A DNA stretch of 64,000 bases from Bacteroidaceae bacterium. Its GTDB lineage: Bacteria > Bacteroidota > Bacteroidia > Bacteroidales > Bacteroidaceae. The DNA lies in contig JAEEGS010000022.1 of NCBI GenBank assembly GCA_016280445.1, positions 1-64,000 of the forward strand, read 5' to 3'. The position numbers were made by a program, and so were the translations under genes. The notes beneath the pieces are model-generated. The model saw nothing but the letters and a program-made list of their open reading frames with translations, was not told where the DNA came from and searched no databases. Below, one piece after another: positions 1-7,875 of the stretch (positions are counted from its first letter, which is position 1; every line of letters begins with the position of its first letter).

Positions 1-164
1 ACTACAACCTCCCTGCATTGCAGCAGAATGCCATCGAGCGACACCTCGACGTACACAGTTTCCCCACCTACAAGCTCTTCAACCGCGAAGGTAATCTGCT
101 GGACCTGGAAATAGATGCCCGCGACCTTGACCAACTGGTACACCTGTTGGAGCAAATGAAATAA
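1..164 (+). CDS. Thioredoxin-like protein, C-terminal fragment
   Basis: The window opens inside this gene; reading from base 3 gives 53 residues ending in TAA at 162-164. The fragment contains an FPTYKLF stretch, which resembles the cis-proline segment of thioredoxin-fold proteins, followed by NREGNLLDLE and a terminal amphipathic helix, as in TlpA/AhpC-type oxidoreductases of Bacteroidetes. The CxxC active site would lie upstream, outside the window, so neither redox activity nor a signal peptide can be judged. No clear terminator follows; a repeat element starts within about 20 bases. Confidence 0.6.
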   Translation, partial: YNLPALQQNAIERHLDVHSFPTYKLFNREGNLLDLEIDARDLDQLVHLLEQMK

Positions 165-173
165 ACCCTACCG

Positions 174-365
174 ACATAAAAGAAGGACTACCCGAACGGT
201 TCTTCCACACTTTCCAAACCGACATCGACGACGTCGGTTTGCCGACATCGACGACATCGGTCAACCGACGTCGTCGATGTCGTTTTTGAGGCTGTGAAAG
301 CACCCTTTCAGAGACTTTGCCCCGAAGCCATCGGAGGCAATGCCGTAAAACCACACAGGGCAATG
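174..365. repeat. 23-base-period intergenic element with three 17-base near-palindromes (copy 1)
   Basis: Three related 17-base units lie at 220-236 (CGACATCGACGACGTCG), 243-259 (CGACATCGACGACATCG) and 266-282 (CGACGTCGTCGATGTCG). They are separated by 6-base spacers, giving a period of exactly 23. Each unit is nearly its own reverse complement. The 23-base register continues on the right through blocks beginning near 291, 314 and 337, and on the left through 197-219 (TTCCACACTTTCC). The same architecture appears at 41.6 and 58.3 kb. It lies between two plus-strand genes and contains no credible gene. Confidence 0.8.
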
Positions 366-382
366 AGTTTATCGGTGGAAAA

Positions 383-414
383 TTTGGCGAATAAGAGGAT
401 TAGTCGTAACTTTG
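383..414 (+). promoter_or_regulatory. Bacteroidetes-type promoter for the BRO-N gene
   Basis: TAACTTTG at 407-414 matches the -7 consensus, and TTTG at 383-386 lies 20 bases upstream, the expected spacing for the -33 box. The start codon follows about 30 bases later. It lies just beyond the right edge of the first repeat element. Confidence 0.75.
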
Positions 415-446
415 CAACCAATTGTTTACTGATGTAAATCATCAAG

Positions 447-1319
447 ATGATGGACGAGAATTTTGCCATACAACTCTTCGAGGGCAAGAAGGTGCGCCTT
501 GTGTGGGATGCGGAACAGGAAAAATACTATTTCGCCGTGGCGGATATTGTGCAAGTGCTGACGGACAGTACAGATGTCAAGCAGTATATCAAGCGGATGC
601 GAGCACGTGACACAGAACTCAACTTCAGGTGGGGTACAATTTGTACCCCTACTCGCATGATGGCTGCCGACGGGAAGATATACAAGACTCAAGCCGCTGA
701 TTTAGAAGGTATTTTCCGCATTATCCAATCAATACCGTCGAAAAAAGCCGAGCCTGTGAAAAGGTGGCTCGCTGAGGTTGGTGCCCAACGTATTGACCAG
801 ATGATAGACCCAGAACTGACATTCCAAATGGCGGTTGAAGATTACCGCCGTCAAGGCTATAGTGACCGCTGGATTAACGAGCGCATGCGTTCCATCGAGA
901 TGCGCAAGGAACTGACTGACGAATGGCATCGCTCAGGTATTCACGAATCCAAAGACTTTGCCATCCTCACCAACGTGCTCACAAAGGCTTGGAGTGGTAT
1001 GACCACAGGGGAGTACAAACGTTACAAGGGGCTAACCAAACAGAACCTGCGCGACAATATGACAAATATCGAATTGGCTTTAAACACATTGGCCGAAGTT
1101 GCCACTACCGAGTATTCACGACAGTCGAACCCACAAACGATGGACGAAAGTCGCCGAATAGCCCAAGAAGGAGGTGGTGTGGCCCGTGATGCTCGCCACA
1201 CCATGGAACGTCGTCTCGGTCGTTCAGTCGTTTCATCTGAACGTGCCTCCGACTACATCAAACCCCTCGAAAGTAGCGAAATAGAGGTTCTTCCGCCAAC
1301 GAATAAAAAACCATCATAA
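447..1319 (+). CDS. BRO-N domain antirepressor-like protein
   Basis: A 290-residue protein whose first ~110 residues resemble the BRO-N domain (IQLFEGKKVRLVWDAEQEKYYFAVADIVQVL), a DNA-binding module of phage antirepressors and DinD-like proteins. The middle is charged and helical, and the C-terminus (about 215-290) is polar, with an ADARHTMERRLGRSVVSSE-like segment common to chromosomal members in gut Bacteroidetes. No phage genes surround it, so it is probably a domesticated regulator rather than part of a prophage. It has its own promoter. A GATG doublet offers starts at 447 or 450. The DNA target and function are not known. Confidence 0.75.
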   Translation: MMDENFAIQLFEGKKVRLVWDAEQEKYYFAVADIVQVLTDSTDVKQYIKRMRARDTELNFRWGTICTPTRMMAADGKIYKTQAADLEGIFRIIQSIPSKKAEPVKRWLAEVGAQRIDQMIDPELTFQMAVEDYRRQGYSDRWINERMRSIEMRKELTDEWHRSGIHESKDFAILTNVLTKAWSGMTTGEYKRYKGLTKQNLRDNMTNIELALNTLAEVATTEYSRQSNPQTMDESRRIAQEGGGVARDARHTMERRLGRSVVSSERASDYIKPLESSEIEVLPPTNKKPS

Positions 1320-1343
1320 GATGAAAAAAGCAAATAGAAGAAT

Positions 1344-2315
1344 ATGATTTACAGATACAGCGGACGGTCAGGAGTGCAACTCCCGGTGCTGAGTCTCGGC
1401 CTGTGGCACAACTTTGGCAGCGTGGATGACTTCTCTGTAGCCACCCAGATGGTGGTGAGGGCATTTGATGCGGGCATCTGTCATTTTGATTTGGCAAACA
1501 ACTATGGGCCTGTGCCTGGGTCGGCAGAGACGAACTTCGGCAGAATTCTGAAGAATGAGTTGGCAAGCCACAGGGATGAGATGTTTGTCTCGTCGAAGGC
1601 GGGGCATGAGATGTGGCCGGGGGTGTATGGGGGCAACAGCAGCAGGAAGAACCTGATTGCTTCGTGCGACCAGAGCCTGAGGCGGACGGGCTTGGAATAC
1701 TTCGACATCTTCTACAGTCACCGCTACGACGGGGTGACTCCCATCGAGGAGACGATGCAGGCTCTCATTGACTTGGTGCATCAGGGAAAGGCACTCTATG
1801 TGGGCATCTCGAAGTATCCGCCAGAATTGCAGCAAAGGTGCTACGACATTCTGAAGGAGGCGCATGTGCCTTGCCTGCTGAGCCAATACCGTTGTTCGAT
1901 GTTCGACCCGAAAGCCAAGATGAACAACTTCCAGATAGCCACCGACAACGGCAGTGGCATCATCTGCTTTTCACCCCTTGCACAGGGCTTGCTGACGGGA
2001 AAGTACAACAATGGCATTCCCGAGGGAAGCCGTGCTGCCCGGAGCACTGGTTTCCTGCAGCAGAGCCAAGTGACGCCCGAACGTGTGGAGGCTGTGAAGA
2101 AACTCGCCGTCATTGCCGAGGAGCGTGGACAGAGCATCGCACAGATGGCACTCGCGTGGGTGCTTAGCGATGAACGTGTAACCAGTTGTATCATCGGCAC
2201 CTCGTCGGTGGCGCAGTTGGAGAACAATCTTGACACGCTCCAGAACCTCACGTTCAGTGGGGAAGAAATGCAGCGCATTGACAATATCATTAACGATTCC
2301 AAACTATGGTTCTGA
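1344..2315 (+). CDS. Aldo/keto reductase, YghZ/Gpr-like
   Basis: A 323-residue NADPH-dependent aldo/keto reductase. The catalytic tetrad is visible: Asp49 and Tyr54 (FDLANNYGP), Lys85 (SSKAGHEMWPG) and His126 (YSHRYD). The KAGHEMWPG motif and C-terminal IIGTSSVAQLENNL follow the YghZ/L-glyceraldehyde-3-phosphate reductase subgroup, which reduces small reactive aldehydes such as methylglyoxal. It starts 24 bases after the BRO-N gene with no separate promoter seen. Its TGA overlaps the ATG of the next gene (TGATG), so translation is probably coupled. Confidence 0.9.
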   Translation: MIYRYSGRSGVQLPVLSLGLWHNFGSVDDFSVATQMVVRAFDAGICHFDLANNYGPVPGSAETNFGRILKNELASHRDEMFVSSKAGHEMWPGVYGGNSSRKNLIASCDQSLRRTGLEYFDIFYSHRYDGVTPIEETMQALIDLVHQGKALYVGISKYPPELQQRCYDILKEAHVPCLLSQYRCSMFDPKAKMNNFQIATDNGSGIICFSPLAQGLLTGKYNNGIPEGSRAARSTGFLQQSQVTPERVEAVKKLAVIAEERGQSIAQMALAWVLSDERVTSCIIGTSSVAQLENNLDTLQNLTFSGEEMQRIDNIINDSKLWF

Positions 2316-2836
2316 TGAAAAAACTCTCCATCCTACTCCTTTCGCTGCTGATGCTCACAGCATGCTCTGACGACCCTAAATACTCCAATGAGAACCCAGT
2401 GCAGTGTCTATTCAACCCTTTGCAATACGCGGAACTCAACCTTGTCATAGGGAATATAGGACAATACATGACCCTCCGAAAATCTTCGTCTAAAATCGTA
2501 ATGACAAGTGCCTCCAGTTCCACCACCTACAACCTTGATGCCACGCAGAAATATTTTGAATATGGATTAGGTGGGCTGATTGTGGGTACCACTTATGACC
2601 AAGAACTTGTCGTGTATGACTTGGCCTGTCCGAGCTGTAACAGGGCAAACTACCGTCTTGTCCTTTCTGATGATGGGTTTGCCACATGTCCCAACAGTAA
2701 ATGTGGAATCAAATATAATCTCAACTACCCGAAGATGTCGCCGGAAGTGCCGGAAGGATGCATCCATGAAAAGCCCAGGGTGCTTTTCCAATACAGAGTT
2801 ATATTTGATGGAACCTACGTTCGAATTTGGAACTAA
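2315..2836 (+). CDS. Lipoprotein with four-cysteine Rieske/zinc-ribbon-like domain
   Basis: Starting at the ATG overlapping the preceding stop gives a clean lipoprotein signal (MKKLSILLLSLLMLTAC, lipobox LTAC); an in-frame ATG at 2306 would add three residues. The 173-residue protein has a C-terminal region with CPSC and, about 20 residues later, CPNSKC, four cysteines that could bind zinc or iron. The placement resembles a Rieske-like fold, but the two histidines of a classical [2Fe-2S] Rieske site (CxH..CxxH) are absent. It is translationally coupled to the reductase before it and the flippase after it (TAATG). Function unknown. Confidence 0.6.
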   Translation: MKKLSILLLSLLMLTACSDDPKYSNENPVQCLFNPLQYAELNLVIGNIGQYMTLRKSSSKIVMTSASSSTTYNLDATQKYFEYGLGGLIVGTTYDQELVVYDLACPSCNRANYRLVLSDDGFATCPNSKCGIKYNLNYPKMSPEVPEGCIHEKPRVLFQYRVIFDGTYVRIWN

Positions 2837-4323
2837 TGTCTGCCACTAACCTGAAGGAAAAGACGGCTCGTGGCTTCTTTTGGGGAGCCTTGAACAACGG
2901 AGCCATGCAGGTGTTGAACGCTGTGTTCGGCATCGTCTTGGCACGTAAGTTGGATCAGTCGGATTATGGTCTGATTGGCATGCTCACCATCTTCACGCTG
3001 GTTGCCACCTCCCTGCAAGACAGTGGGTTTGTCACGGCGCTGACCAACAAGCGTGATGCCACTCATCACGACTACAACGCAGTTTTCTGGTTCAACATCA
3101 TCGTGTCTCTTCTGCTGTACATCCTCTTTTTCTTTTGTGCGCCTTTCATCGCGGACTTCTTCGACGAGCCCATCCTTACGGATTTGTCCCGCTATTACTT
3201 CCTTGGTTTCTTCATTGCCTCCTTCAACATTGTGCCACGTGCCATTCTGTTCCGGCAACTAAAGCAACGGGAACTCGCTATCATGGGACTTTCTTCCATG
3301 CTCGTTTCTGGCATTGTCGGCATCATCATGGCTTACAATGACATGGCTTACTGGGGTCTTGCCACGCAGACGCTAACGTTTAACGTCATGATTAGTATTC
3401 TCAGTTGGGTACTGTCGGGATGGAGACCAGCGTTTTCCTTCACTTTCTCTCCTATCCGCGAGATGTTTCCGTTCTCTTGCAAGATGCTCATTACCAATAT
3501 ATTCAATCAGGTTAATAACAACATCTTCTCCGTCGTGCTCGGCAAGATTTACACCAAGGTGGAGGTGGGAACCTACACCCAGGCTAACAAGTGGAACACA
3601 ATGGGTGCATCCACCATCACAGGTATGGTGCAAGGAGTGGCACAACCCACCTTCGTGCAAGTGGGAGATGACCTGGAAAGGTTGAGACGTGCTTTTTCTA
3701 AGATGCTACGCTTCACTTGCTTCATCTCCTTCCCCGTGATGTTTGGTCTTTCGCTCGTGGCGCCTGAGTTTATCGTGGTGCTTATTAAAGAGAAGTGGTT
3801 GCCCTCTGCCCATCTGATGCAAATTCTCTGCATCGGTGGAGCCTTCCTTCCCATTGCCACACTCTATTTCAACCTGATTATCTCGCGTGGCAAGTCCGAT
3901 GTGTATATGTGGAACGTCATAGCACAAGGCTGCTCCATCCTTGGTGCTATCTTGATGATACATGCACTGAACAGTTGCTTCCCTTCTTCTCTTCTTCCTT
4001 TCTTCCAATCCCCGATTGACCTCATGGTCGTCGCCTATGTGGCCATCGTCATTCTCTGGACAGGCATTTGGCATCGTTTTCTTTATCAGGAAATCCGATA
4101 CCCCTTCCTTGCTGCGCTGAAAGATATCCTTCCCTTCCTTCTCGTCGCTGCTGCCACGATGGTCATCACCTGCTTCGCCACTTGTTGGATAGAGAATCTT
4201 ATTCTTTTGCTGGTTGCCCGCATCTTCCTTGCCGCCATCATTTACCTAGGTACACTTTGGTTGCTTGGTGCAAAGATTCTCAAAGAAAGCATCTGCTATT
4301 TGCTGAAAAAGAACCCCGAATAA
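2836..4323 (+). CDS. Polysaccharide flippase, Wzx/WzxC-type (MOP superfamily)
   Basis: A 495-residue inner-membrane protein with about 12-14 hydrophobic segments. The opening (SATNLKEKTARGFFWGALNN) and the LARKLDQSDYGLIGMLTIF stretch are typical of PST/WzxC flippases, which move undecaprenyl-linked oligosaccharide across the inner membrane. The ATG at 2836 overlaps the upstream TAA; a TTG at 2827 would place the start inside the lipoprotein gene and is less likely. No glycosyltransferases adjoin it, so its glycan is unknown. It converges with the esterase gene 13 bases downstream. Confidence 0.85.
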   Translation: MSATNLKEKTARGFFWGALNNGAMQVLNAVFGIVLARKLDQSDYGLIGMLTIFTLVATSLQDSGFVTALTNKRDATHHDYNAVFWFNIIVSLLLYILFFFCAPFIADFFDEPILTDLSRYYFLGFFIASFNIVPRAILFRQLKQRELAIMGLSSMLVSGIVGIIMAYNDMAYWGLATQTLTFNVMISILSWVLSGWRPAFSFTFSPIREMFPFSCKMLITNIFNQVNNNIFSVVLGKIYTKVEVGTYTQANKWNTMGASTITGMVQGVAQPTFVQVGDDLERLRRAFSKMLRFTCFISFPVMFGLSLVAPEFIVVLIKEKWLPSAHLMQILCIGGAFLPIATLYFNLIISRGKSDVYMWNVIAQGCSILGAILMIHALNSCFPSSLLPFFQSPIDLMVVAYVAIVILWTGIWHRFLYQEIRYPFLAALKDILPFLLVAAATMVITCFATCWIENLILLLVARIFLAAIIYLGTLWLLGAKILKESICYLLKKNPE

Positions 4324-4336
4324 AAGGGATTGGGGC

Positions 4337-5641
4337 TTATTTCACAAAGGTTTTTTTGCCGTTGATGAGGTAGAATCCTCGCTTCAAAGGGTGGTCGTTG
4401 TTCACCACAATCTGGCGTCCTTGCAAGTCGTAGACGATTTTTGTGTTCTGTTTCGTCGTTGCAGGGTGAACGTCCTTGATGTCTGTCGAGGGACCTGGCA
4501 CCTCTATGGTGATAGGTATCAAGTGCTCTTCGCCGAGGAAATCAGTCACCTTGGCAGTGACGATGCCCGATGTGCCTTTTTTGCCGGCTCTGGCTTTACC
4601 ATTCATCATCATTAAATCCGTGCTGCTGAAAGCATCGACATCCATCTCCTCACGGTGTCCGTCGTTGAAGGTGCACCACAGCAATTTGGGAAGGGTCACA
4701 AAAGTGTTGGCTTTGGCTGTGATGACGGTTTCGTCGAAACTCTGGGGCGTGAAAAATTTCTTCAGGTTATTGGGCAGGGTGTAGTCTGGGTCCTTGCGCA
4801 CGTCACACCCCATCACCTTCAGAGCCTCCACAGCGTAGCGCTTGCCGAAGATGCGGTAACCTGTGGCTGAAAAGTGCCAAGGGTCGTCACCATTGCCAGG
4901 GACATTTTTGCTGCTGACCACATGAGCCGTGGAAATCACATCGGGCACCTTGGCCACGACAGTGTTGTGGTACTCACAACCTCCACCCATGTCCTGACGC
5001 TCAGTCTCACCCACGAACAGGGGCACGTCGGCTGCCTGCAGGTCCAGGTCTGTCAGCATGTCGTTGTAGATTTTCTTCACCATGTTTGGCCAGTTTGGGT
5101 CTCCGCAATTGGTGCAGCCCTGATGCAGCAGGATACCTTTGATGACACCCTTTTCCTGTGCTTTCTTGGCCATGTCAATGAGGCGTCCATAAGGGTTGCC
5201 ACCATAATACATATTGGCCAAAGTAGCCCACCATTCTGTGGGGTTCTCCGTCATCTTCTGCTGATACTTGTCCTTGTCAAACATCTCAATAGGACTGCCA
5301 CCCATCGCGACGGCGATGACCCCAATTTTCACGTCGGAAGGCATGGCTGCCACCATCGTGCGTCCAAAGTAGTCGGCCATGCCCAATTTGCCATTAGGGC
5401 TGACGATGGGGCAGATGGCTTTATACCACCTTCCAGCAGTACGACTGGGGGTGGTGAAGTTGGTGGTGGCCAACATTTGGAAACGGCTATCCACATACTG
5501 GTTGTCCACGGTCTCCCATTGGGCGTTGCCCTCCATGTTCGACTGTCCGAAACAGAGATAGATGTGGAAATTAGGGTCAACTTGTGCATGGGCACCTAGC
5601 CCAGCCATGAACAGCACGACTGCTGTGAGTAGAGATTTCAT
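4337..5641 (-). CDS. Secreted SGNH/sialate O-acetylesterase-type esterase with type IX secretion tail
   Basis: A 434-residue exported protein. Signal peptide MKSLLTAVVLFMAGLGAHAQ is followed by an SGNH hydrolase domain: nucleophile block CFGQSNMEG near the N-terminus, AMGGSPIEMF in the middle and catalytic DPWHFSATGY around residue 245. This is the carbohydrate-acetylesterase type (SASA/DUF303, CE6-like) that deacetylates glycans. The last ~35 residues (IVYDLQGRQIV...RGFYLINGKK) match the type A sorting signal of type IX secretion, so it is probably released or surface-attached. ATG at 5641 is chosen; 5647 is equally possible. Its own promoter lies between it and the GH43 gene. Confidence 0.82.
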   Translation of the reverse strand: MKSLLTAVVLFMAGLGAHAQVDPNFHIYLCFGQSNMEGNAQWETVDNQYVDSRFQMLATTNFTTPSRTAGRWYKAICPIVSPNGKLGMADYFGRTMVAAMPSDVKIGVIAVAMGGSPIEMFDKDKYQQKMTENPTEWWATLANMYYGGNPYGRLIDMAKKAQEKGVIKGILLHQGCTNCGDPNWPNMVKKIYNDMLTDLDLQAADVPLFVGETERQDMGGGCEYHNTVVAKVPDVISTAHVVSSKNVPGNGDDPWHFSATGYRIFGKRYAVEALKVMGCDVRKDPDYTLPNNLKKFFTPQSFDETVITAKANTFVTLPKLLWCTFNDGHREEMDVDAFSSTDLMMMNGKARAGKKGTSGIVTAKVTDFLGEEHLIPITIEVPGPSTDIKDVHPATTKQNTKIVYDLQGRQIVVNNDHPLKRGFYLINGKKTFVK

Positions 5642-5683
5642 ATTCATATAATAGATGATGTGATAGTAGTTGCTTTCTGGCTG

Positions 5684-5715
5684 CAAAGGTACGGCTTTTT
5701 GCAGATATGGGCAAA
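5684..5715 (-). promoter_or_regulatory. Promoter for the SGNH esterase
   Basis: On the minus strand TACCTTTG (5691-5684) has TTTG at 5715-5712, 20 bases upstream. It lies just inside the end region of the GH43 gene, so the esterase can be expressed apart from GH43. Confidence 0.7.
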
Positions 5716-5728
5716 AAAAAGGAGCCAT

Positions 5729-6721
5729 TTAAGGTTTGGCTCCTTCCCATACGTCTTTCCAAGGGATGGTCATGCGGTCAGTCTTCTCATCAATCTCGAT
5801 GGGTAGCCAGAAATAGCGGCTGTCGGAGAGATTTCTGGGGTGCCACTCGTCGAAAAGGGCGATGAAGCGACCATTAAGTGGCAGGACAAAGGTGCTCTGT
5901 CCCATATACGTTTTATCGCCATCTTCGCTGACACAGGGGTTGCCGAGCATAGTCCAGTCGCCCATTAACGAGTCGGCCACGGCAATATCTGCTTTGTTGG
6001 GAGCCCACCCTGTGCAACCGCTGGAGAGGAGGTAATACTTGCCCTTGTACTTGAACACCGCAGGGGCTTCGCGTGACATGCCGATGAGGGCACGTTTGTA
6101 GGTGCCATCACATTTCAAGTAGTCGGGTGTGAGGCGGTTGATGTGCAACGTCTGATTCTCTTCCGATGAGCAGATTTGGTAGGCCGTTCCATCGTCATCG
6201 ACAAAAAGCGTCTGGTCACGGCTCATGCCCCCGTTGGGACGGAAACTGCCGAGATATTTGAAAGGTCCTGTGGGTGTCTCGCTCACTGCCACACCGGCAC
6301 ATGCCTTCGAGTAGTCAGCACTTTCGGCATGCACCCACATGACAAACTGCTTCGTCTTCTTGTTGTAGATGACCTTCGGACGCTCGATGACCTTCGAGGG
6401 GTGCAGGTCGCTGTTTCTGTCGTTAGGTTCTGGTGGCAGCACTACGCCCTCAAACTTCCATGTGAGCAAATCCTTGCTGCTGTAGCAGTTTACGCCACCC
6501 ATGATGACACGCTCGATGTGTGAAGTGGGGTCTTGCGAGGTGAAACCACCCTTATTCTCGCCATACCAGTAATAAGTGTTCTTGTACTTCATGATGCCAG
6601 CGGCATGGGCATTGATAAAGTTACCATCGGTGTCTTTCCACAAGGCTTTTTGTGGCAGTTGGGCATGTACGAAGAGGATTCCTGATGCCCAAAGAATGAA
6701 AAGTGCAATTTTTTTCATCAT
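5729..6721 (-). CDS. Exported glycoside hydrolase family 43, exo-beta-1,3-galactanase-like
   Basis: A 330-residue protein with signal peptide MMKKIALFILWASGILFVHAQ and a single five-bladed propeller domain. KYKNTYYWYGENKGG, ERPKVIYN, SRDQTLFVDDDGTAY and SREAPAVFKYKGKYYLLSSG follow GH43. The usual N-terminal catalytic-base aspartate is not visible (INAHAAGIM occupies that place), and MGQSTFV near residue 280 supplies a glutamine. Both features fit subfamily 24 exo-beta-1,3-galactanases, which cleave arabinogalactan backbones. Glu in SREAP is the likely acid. No C-terminal sorting tail is present. The subfamily is inferred from motifs. Confidence 0.75.
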   Translation of the reverse strand: MMKKIALFILWASGILFVHAQLPQKALWKDTDGNFINAHAAGIMKYKNTYYWYGENKGGFTSQDPTSHIERVIMGGVNCYSSKDLLTWKFEGVVLPPEPNDRNSDLHPSKVIERPKVIYNKKTKQFVMWVHAESADYSKACAGVAVSETPTGPFKYLGSFRPNGGMSRDQTLFVDDDGTAYQICSSEENQTLHINRLTPDYLKCDGTYKRALIGMSREAPAVFKYKGKYYLLSSGCTGWAPNKADIAVADSLMGDWTMLGNPCVSEDGDKTYMGQSTFVLPLNGRFIALFDEWHPRNLSDSRYFWLPIEIDEKTDRMTIPWKDVWEGAKP

Positions 6722-6770
6722 TGATAGGAGGTTTTTAGGGAACTTTTTCTTGTTTTCTGCATCCCAACTC

Positions 6771-6801
6771 TTGACAAAACCACAAAAAAATTGTACCTTT
6801 G
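6771..6801 (+). promoter_or_regulatory. Promoter for the flavodoxin lipoprotein
   Basis: Plus-strand TACCTTTG at 6794-6801 with TTGA at 6771-6774 in the -33 place (19 bases). It points rightward from inside the GH43 leader, so the two promoters face each other and could interfere. Confidence 0.55.
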
Positions 6802-6821
6802 CATCATGAATGGGATGACTG

Positions 6822-6853
6822 CAAAGGTACAACTTTCCATCGAAGTCACCAAA
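6822..6853 (-). promoter_or_regulatory. Promoter for the GH43 gene
   Basis: Minus-strand TACCTTTG (6829-6822) with TTTG at 6853-6850, spacing 20. The leader to the start codon is about 95 bases. A plus-strand promoter lies inside that leader, so the two transcripts overlap. Confidence 0.7.
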
Positions 6854-6931
6854 TTTTCCGAGTTATCTCTAATTTCGGACAATCATTTTCTGGATTGAGA
6901 CGATATGAATAGAAACCAAATATTATTTGTC

Positions 6932-7762
6932 ATGAAAAAAATTAGATGGATGTTGGCCATTGTGGCCGCATTGATGACCACGATTTCCTGTGGTTCACAG
7001 AAAGAGGCACCCAAGTTGCTGGTTCTCTACTATTCCCAGACATCGAACACGAAGACGGTGGCTCAGGAGATTGCCACCCGATTGAATGCTGACATCGAAG
7101 CGATTGTGCCTGTGAAACCATACGATGGGGATTTTCAGGCAACGATTGCACGTTGTGGGCAGGAGCGTGAGCAGGGAATCATTCCTGACATTCATCCGAT
7201 AGCCGCCGACATTTCTAAGTATGACGTTATCTTCATTGGCTACCCCATCTGGTTTGGCACTTATGCGCCGCCCGTTGCCGCCTTCCTGGAAAAGGTGGAT
7301 TTGAGTGGCAAGAAAGTCGTGCCTTTCTGTACCTTTGGTAGTGGAGGCCTGGAGTCCAGCGTCAAGAATCTGGCTGAGAAACAGCCCAATGCGGAAATTC
7401 TCCCAGGTTATGGGGTTCGTGCAGCACGTATGGATGCTGTACCCAAGGAAGTGGAACAGTTTTTGAAGGCGGGTGGCTTCATAGAAGGTGAGTATACCCA
7501 GTTGGAAGCATTCCCTGAACAGCACCCTGCAAGTGAGGATGAAGCAGCCATTTTTGATGCTGCCGTAGAGGGTTATCCCATGATTCATGCTAAGGCCTCG
7601 GCTGTTGCGTCTCGCACCATCCCTGGTGGCGTTGAATACTTGTTCTCTGCTGTTGATCTTCCTCGTGAGGACAATCAGCCAGCACCTCCTGCCGCAGAAA
7701 TGAAGGTTTATGTGACAGTGTTGGAAGGAGAAACTCCTGTGTTCACACAAGTCGTCAGGTAG
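6932..7762 (+). CDS. Flavodoxin-domain lipoprotein
   Basis: From ATG 6932 a 276-residue protein begins with lipoprotein signal MKKIRWMLAIVAALMTTISC; ATG 6905 is an alternative adding nine residues. Residues ~30-185 form a flavodoxin fold: LVLYYSQTSNTKTVAQEIA binds the FMN phosphate, and IFIGYPIWFGTYAPPVAAFLE and PFCTFGSGGLESSV shape the flavin site. The remaining ~85 residues, with EYLFSAVDLPRED, have no recognised domain and may be an added partner-binding region. Lipoprotein flavodoxins of this type are common in Bacteroidetes; the electron partner is unknown. Confidence 0.85.
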   Translation: MKKIRWMLAIVAALMTTISCGSQKEAPKLLVLYYSQTSNTKTVAQEIATRLNADIEAIVPVKPYDGDFQATIARCGQEREQGIIPDIHPIAADISKYDVIFIGYPIWFGTYAPPVAAFLEKVDLSGKKVVPFCTFGSGGLESSVKNLAEKQPNAEILPGYGVRAARMDAVPKEVEQFLKAGGFIEGEYTQLEAFPEQHPASEDEAAIFDAAVEGYPMIHAKASAVASRTIPGGVEYLFSAVDLPREDNQPAPPAAEMKVYVTVLEGETPVFTQVVR

Positions 7763-7802
7763 GTTGCATCACCGCTACAGAAATATAAAAAGTCCTTTTT
7801 AT

Positions 7803-7833
7803 TTTGTATTGTGTTTGATTTGCATTACCTTTG
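7803..7833 (+). promoter_or_regulatory. Promoter for fumarase gene
   Basis: TACCTTTG at 7826-7833 with TTTG at 7803-7806, spacing 19. The fumarase ATG follows 42 bases later. Confidence 0.75.
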
Positions 7834-7875
7834 CATCTTGATAACCACTAACAAACCAATAAAAGTCTAACATTT

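Noticed and set aside
79-363. 94-codon minus-strand frame over the first repeat element
   Set aside because: It runs through the palindromic repeats and the end of the thioredoxin-like gene; 23-base period is not a multiple of three, so it is not a coding repeat.
447-1319. Prophage remnant around the BRO-N gene
   Set aside because: No integrase, capsid, tail or lysis genes and no att repeats nearby; chromosomal BRO-N genes are frequent in Bacteroidetes.
4874-5599. 241-codon open frame opposite the esterase gene
   Set aside because: Composition is rich in His and Val from the complement of the real gene; no signal or motif, and the esterase on the other strand is clear.
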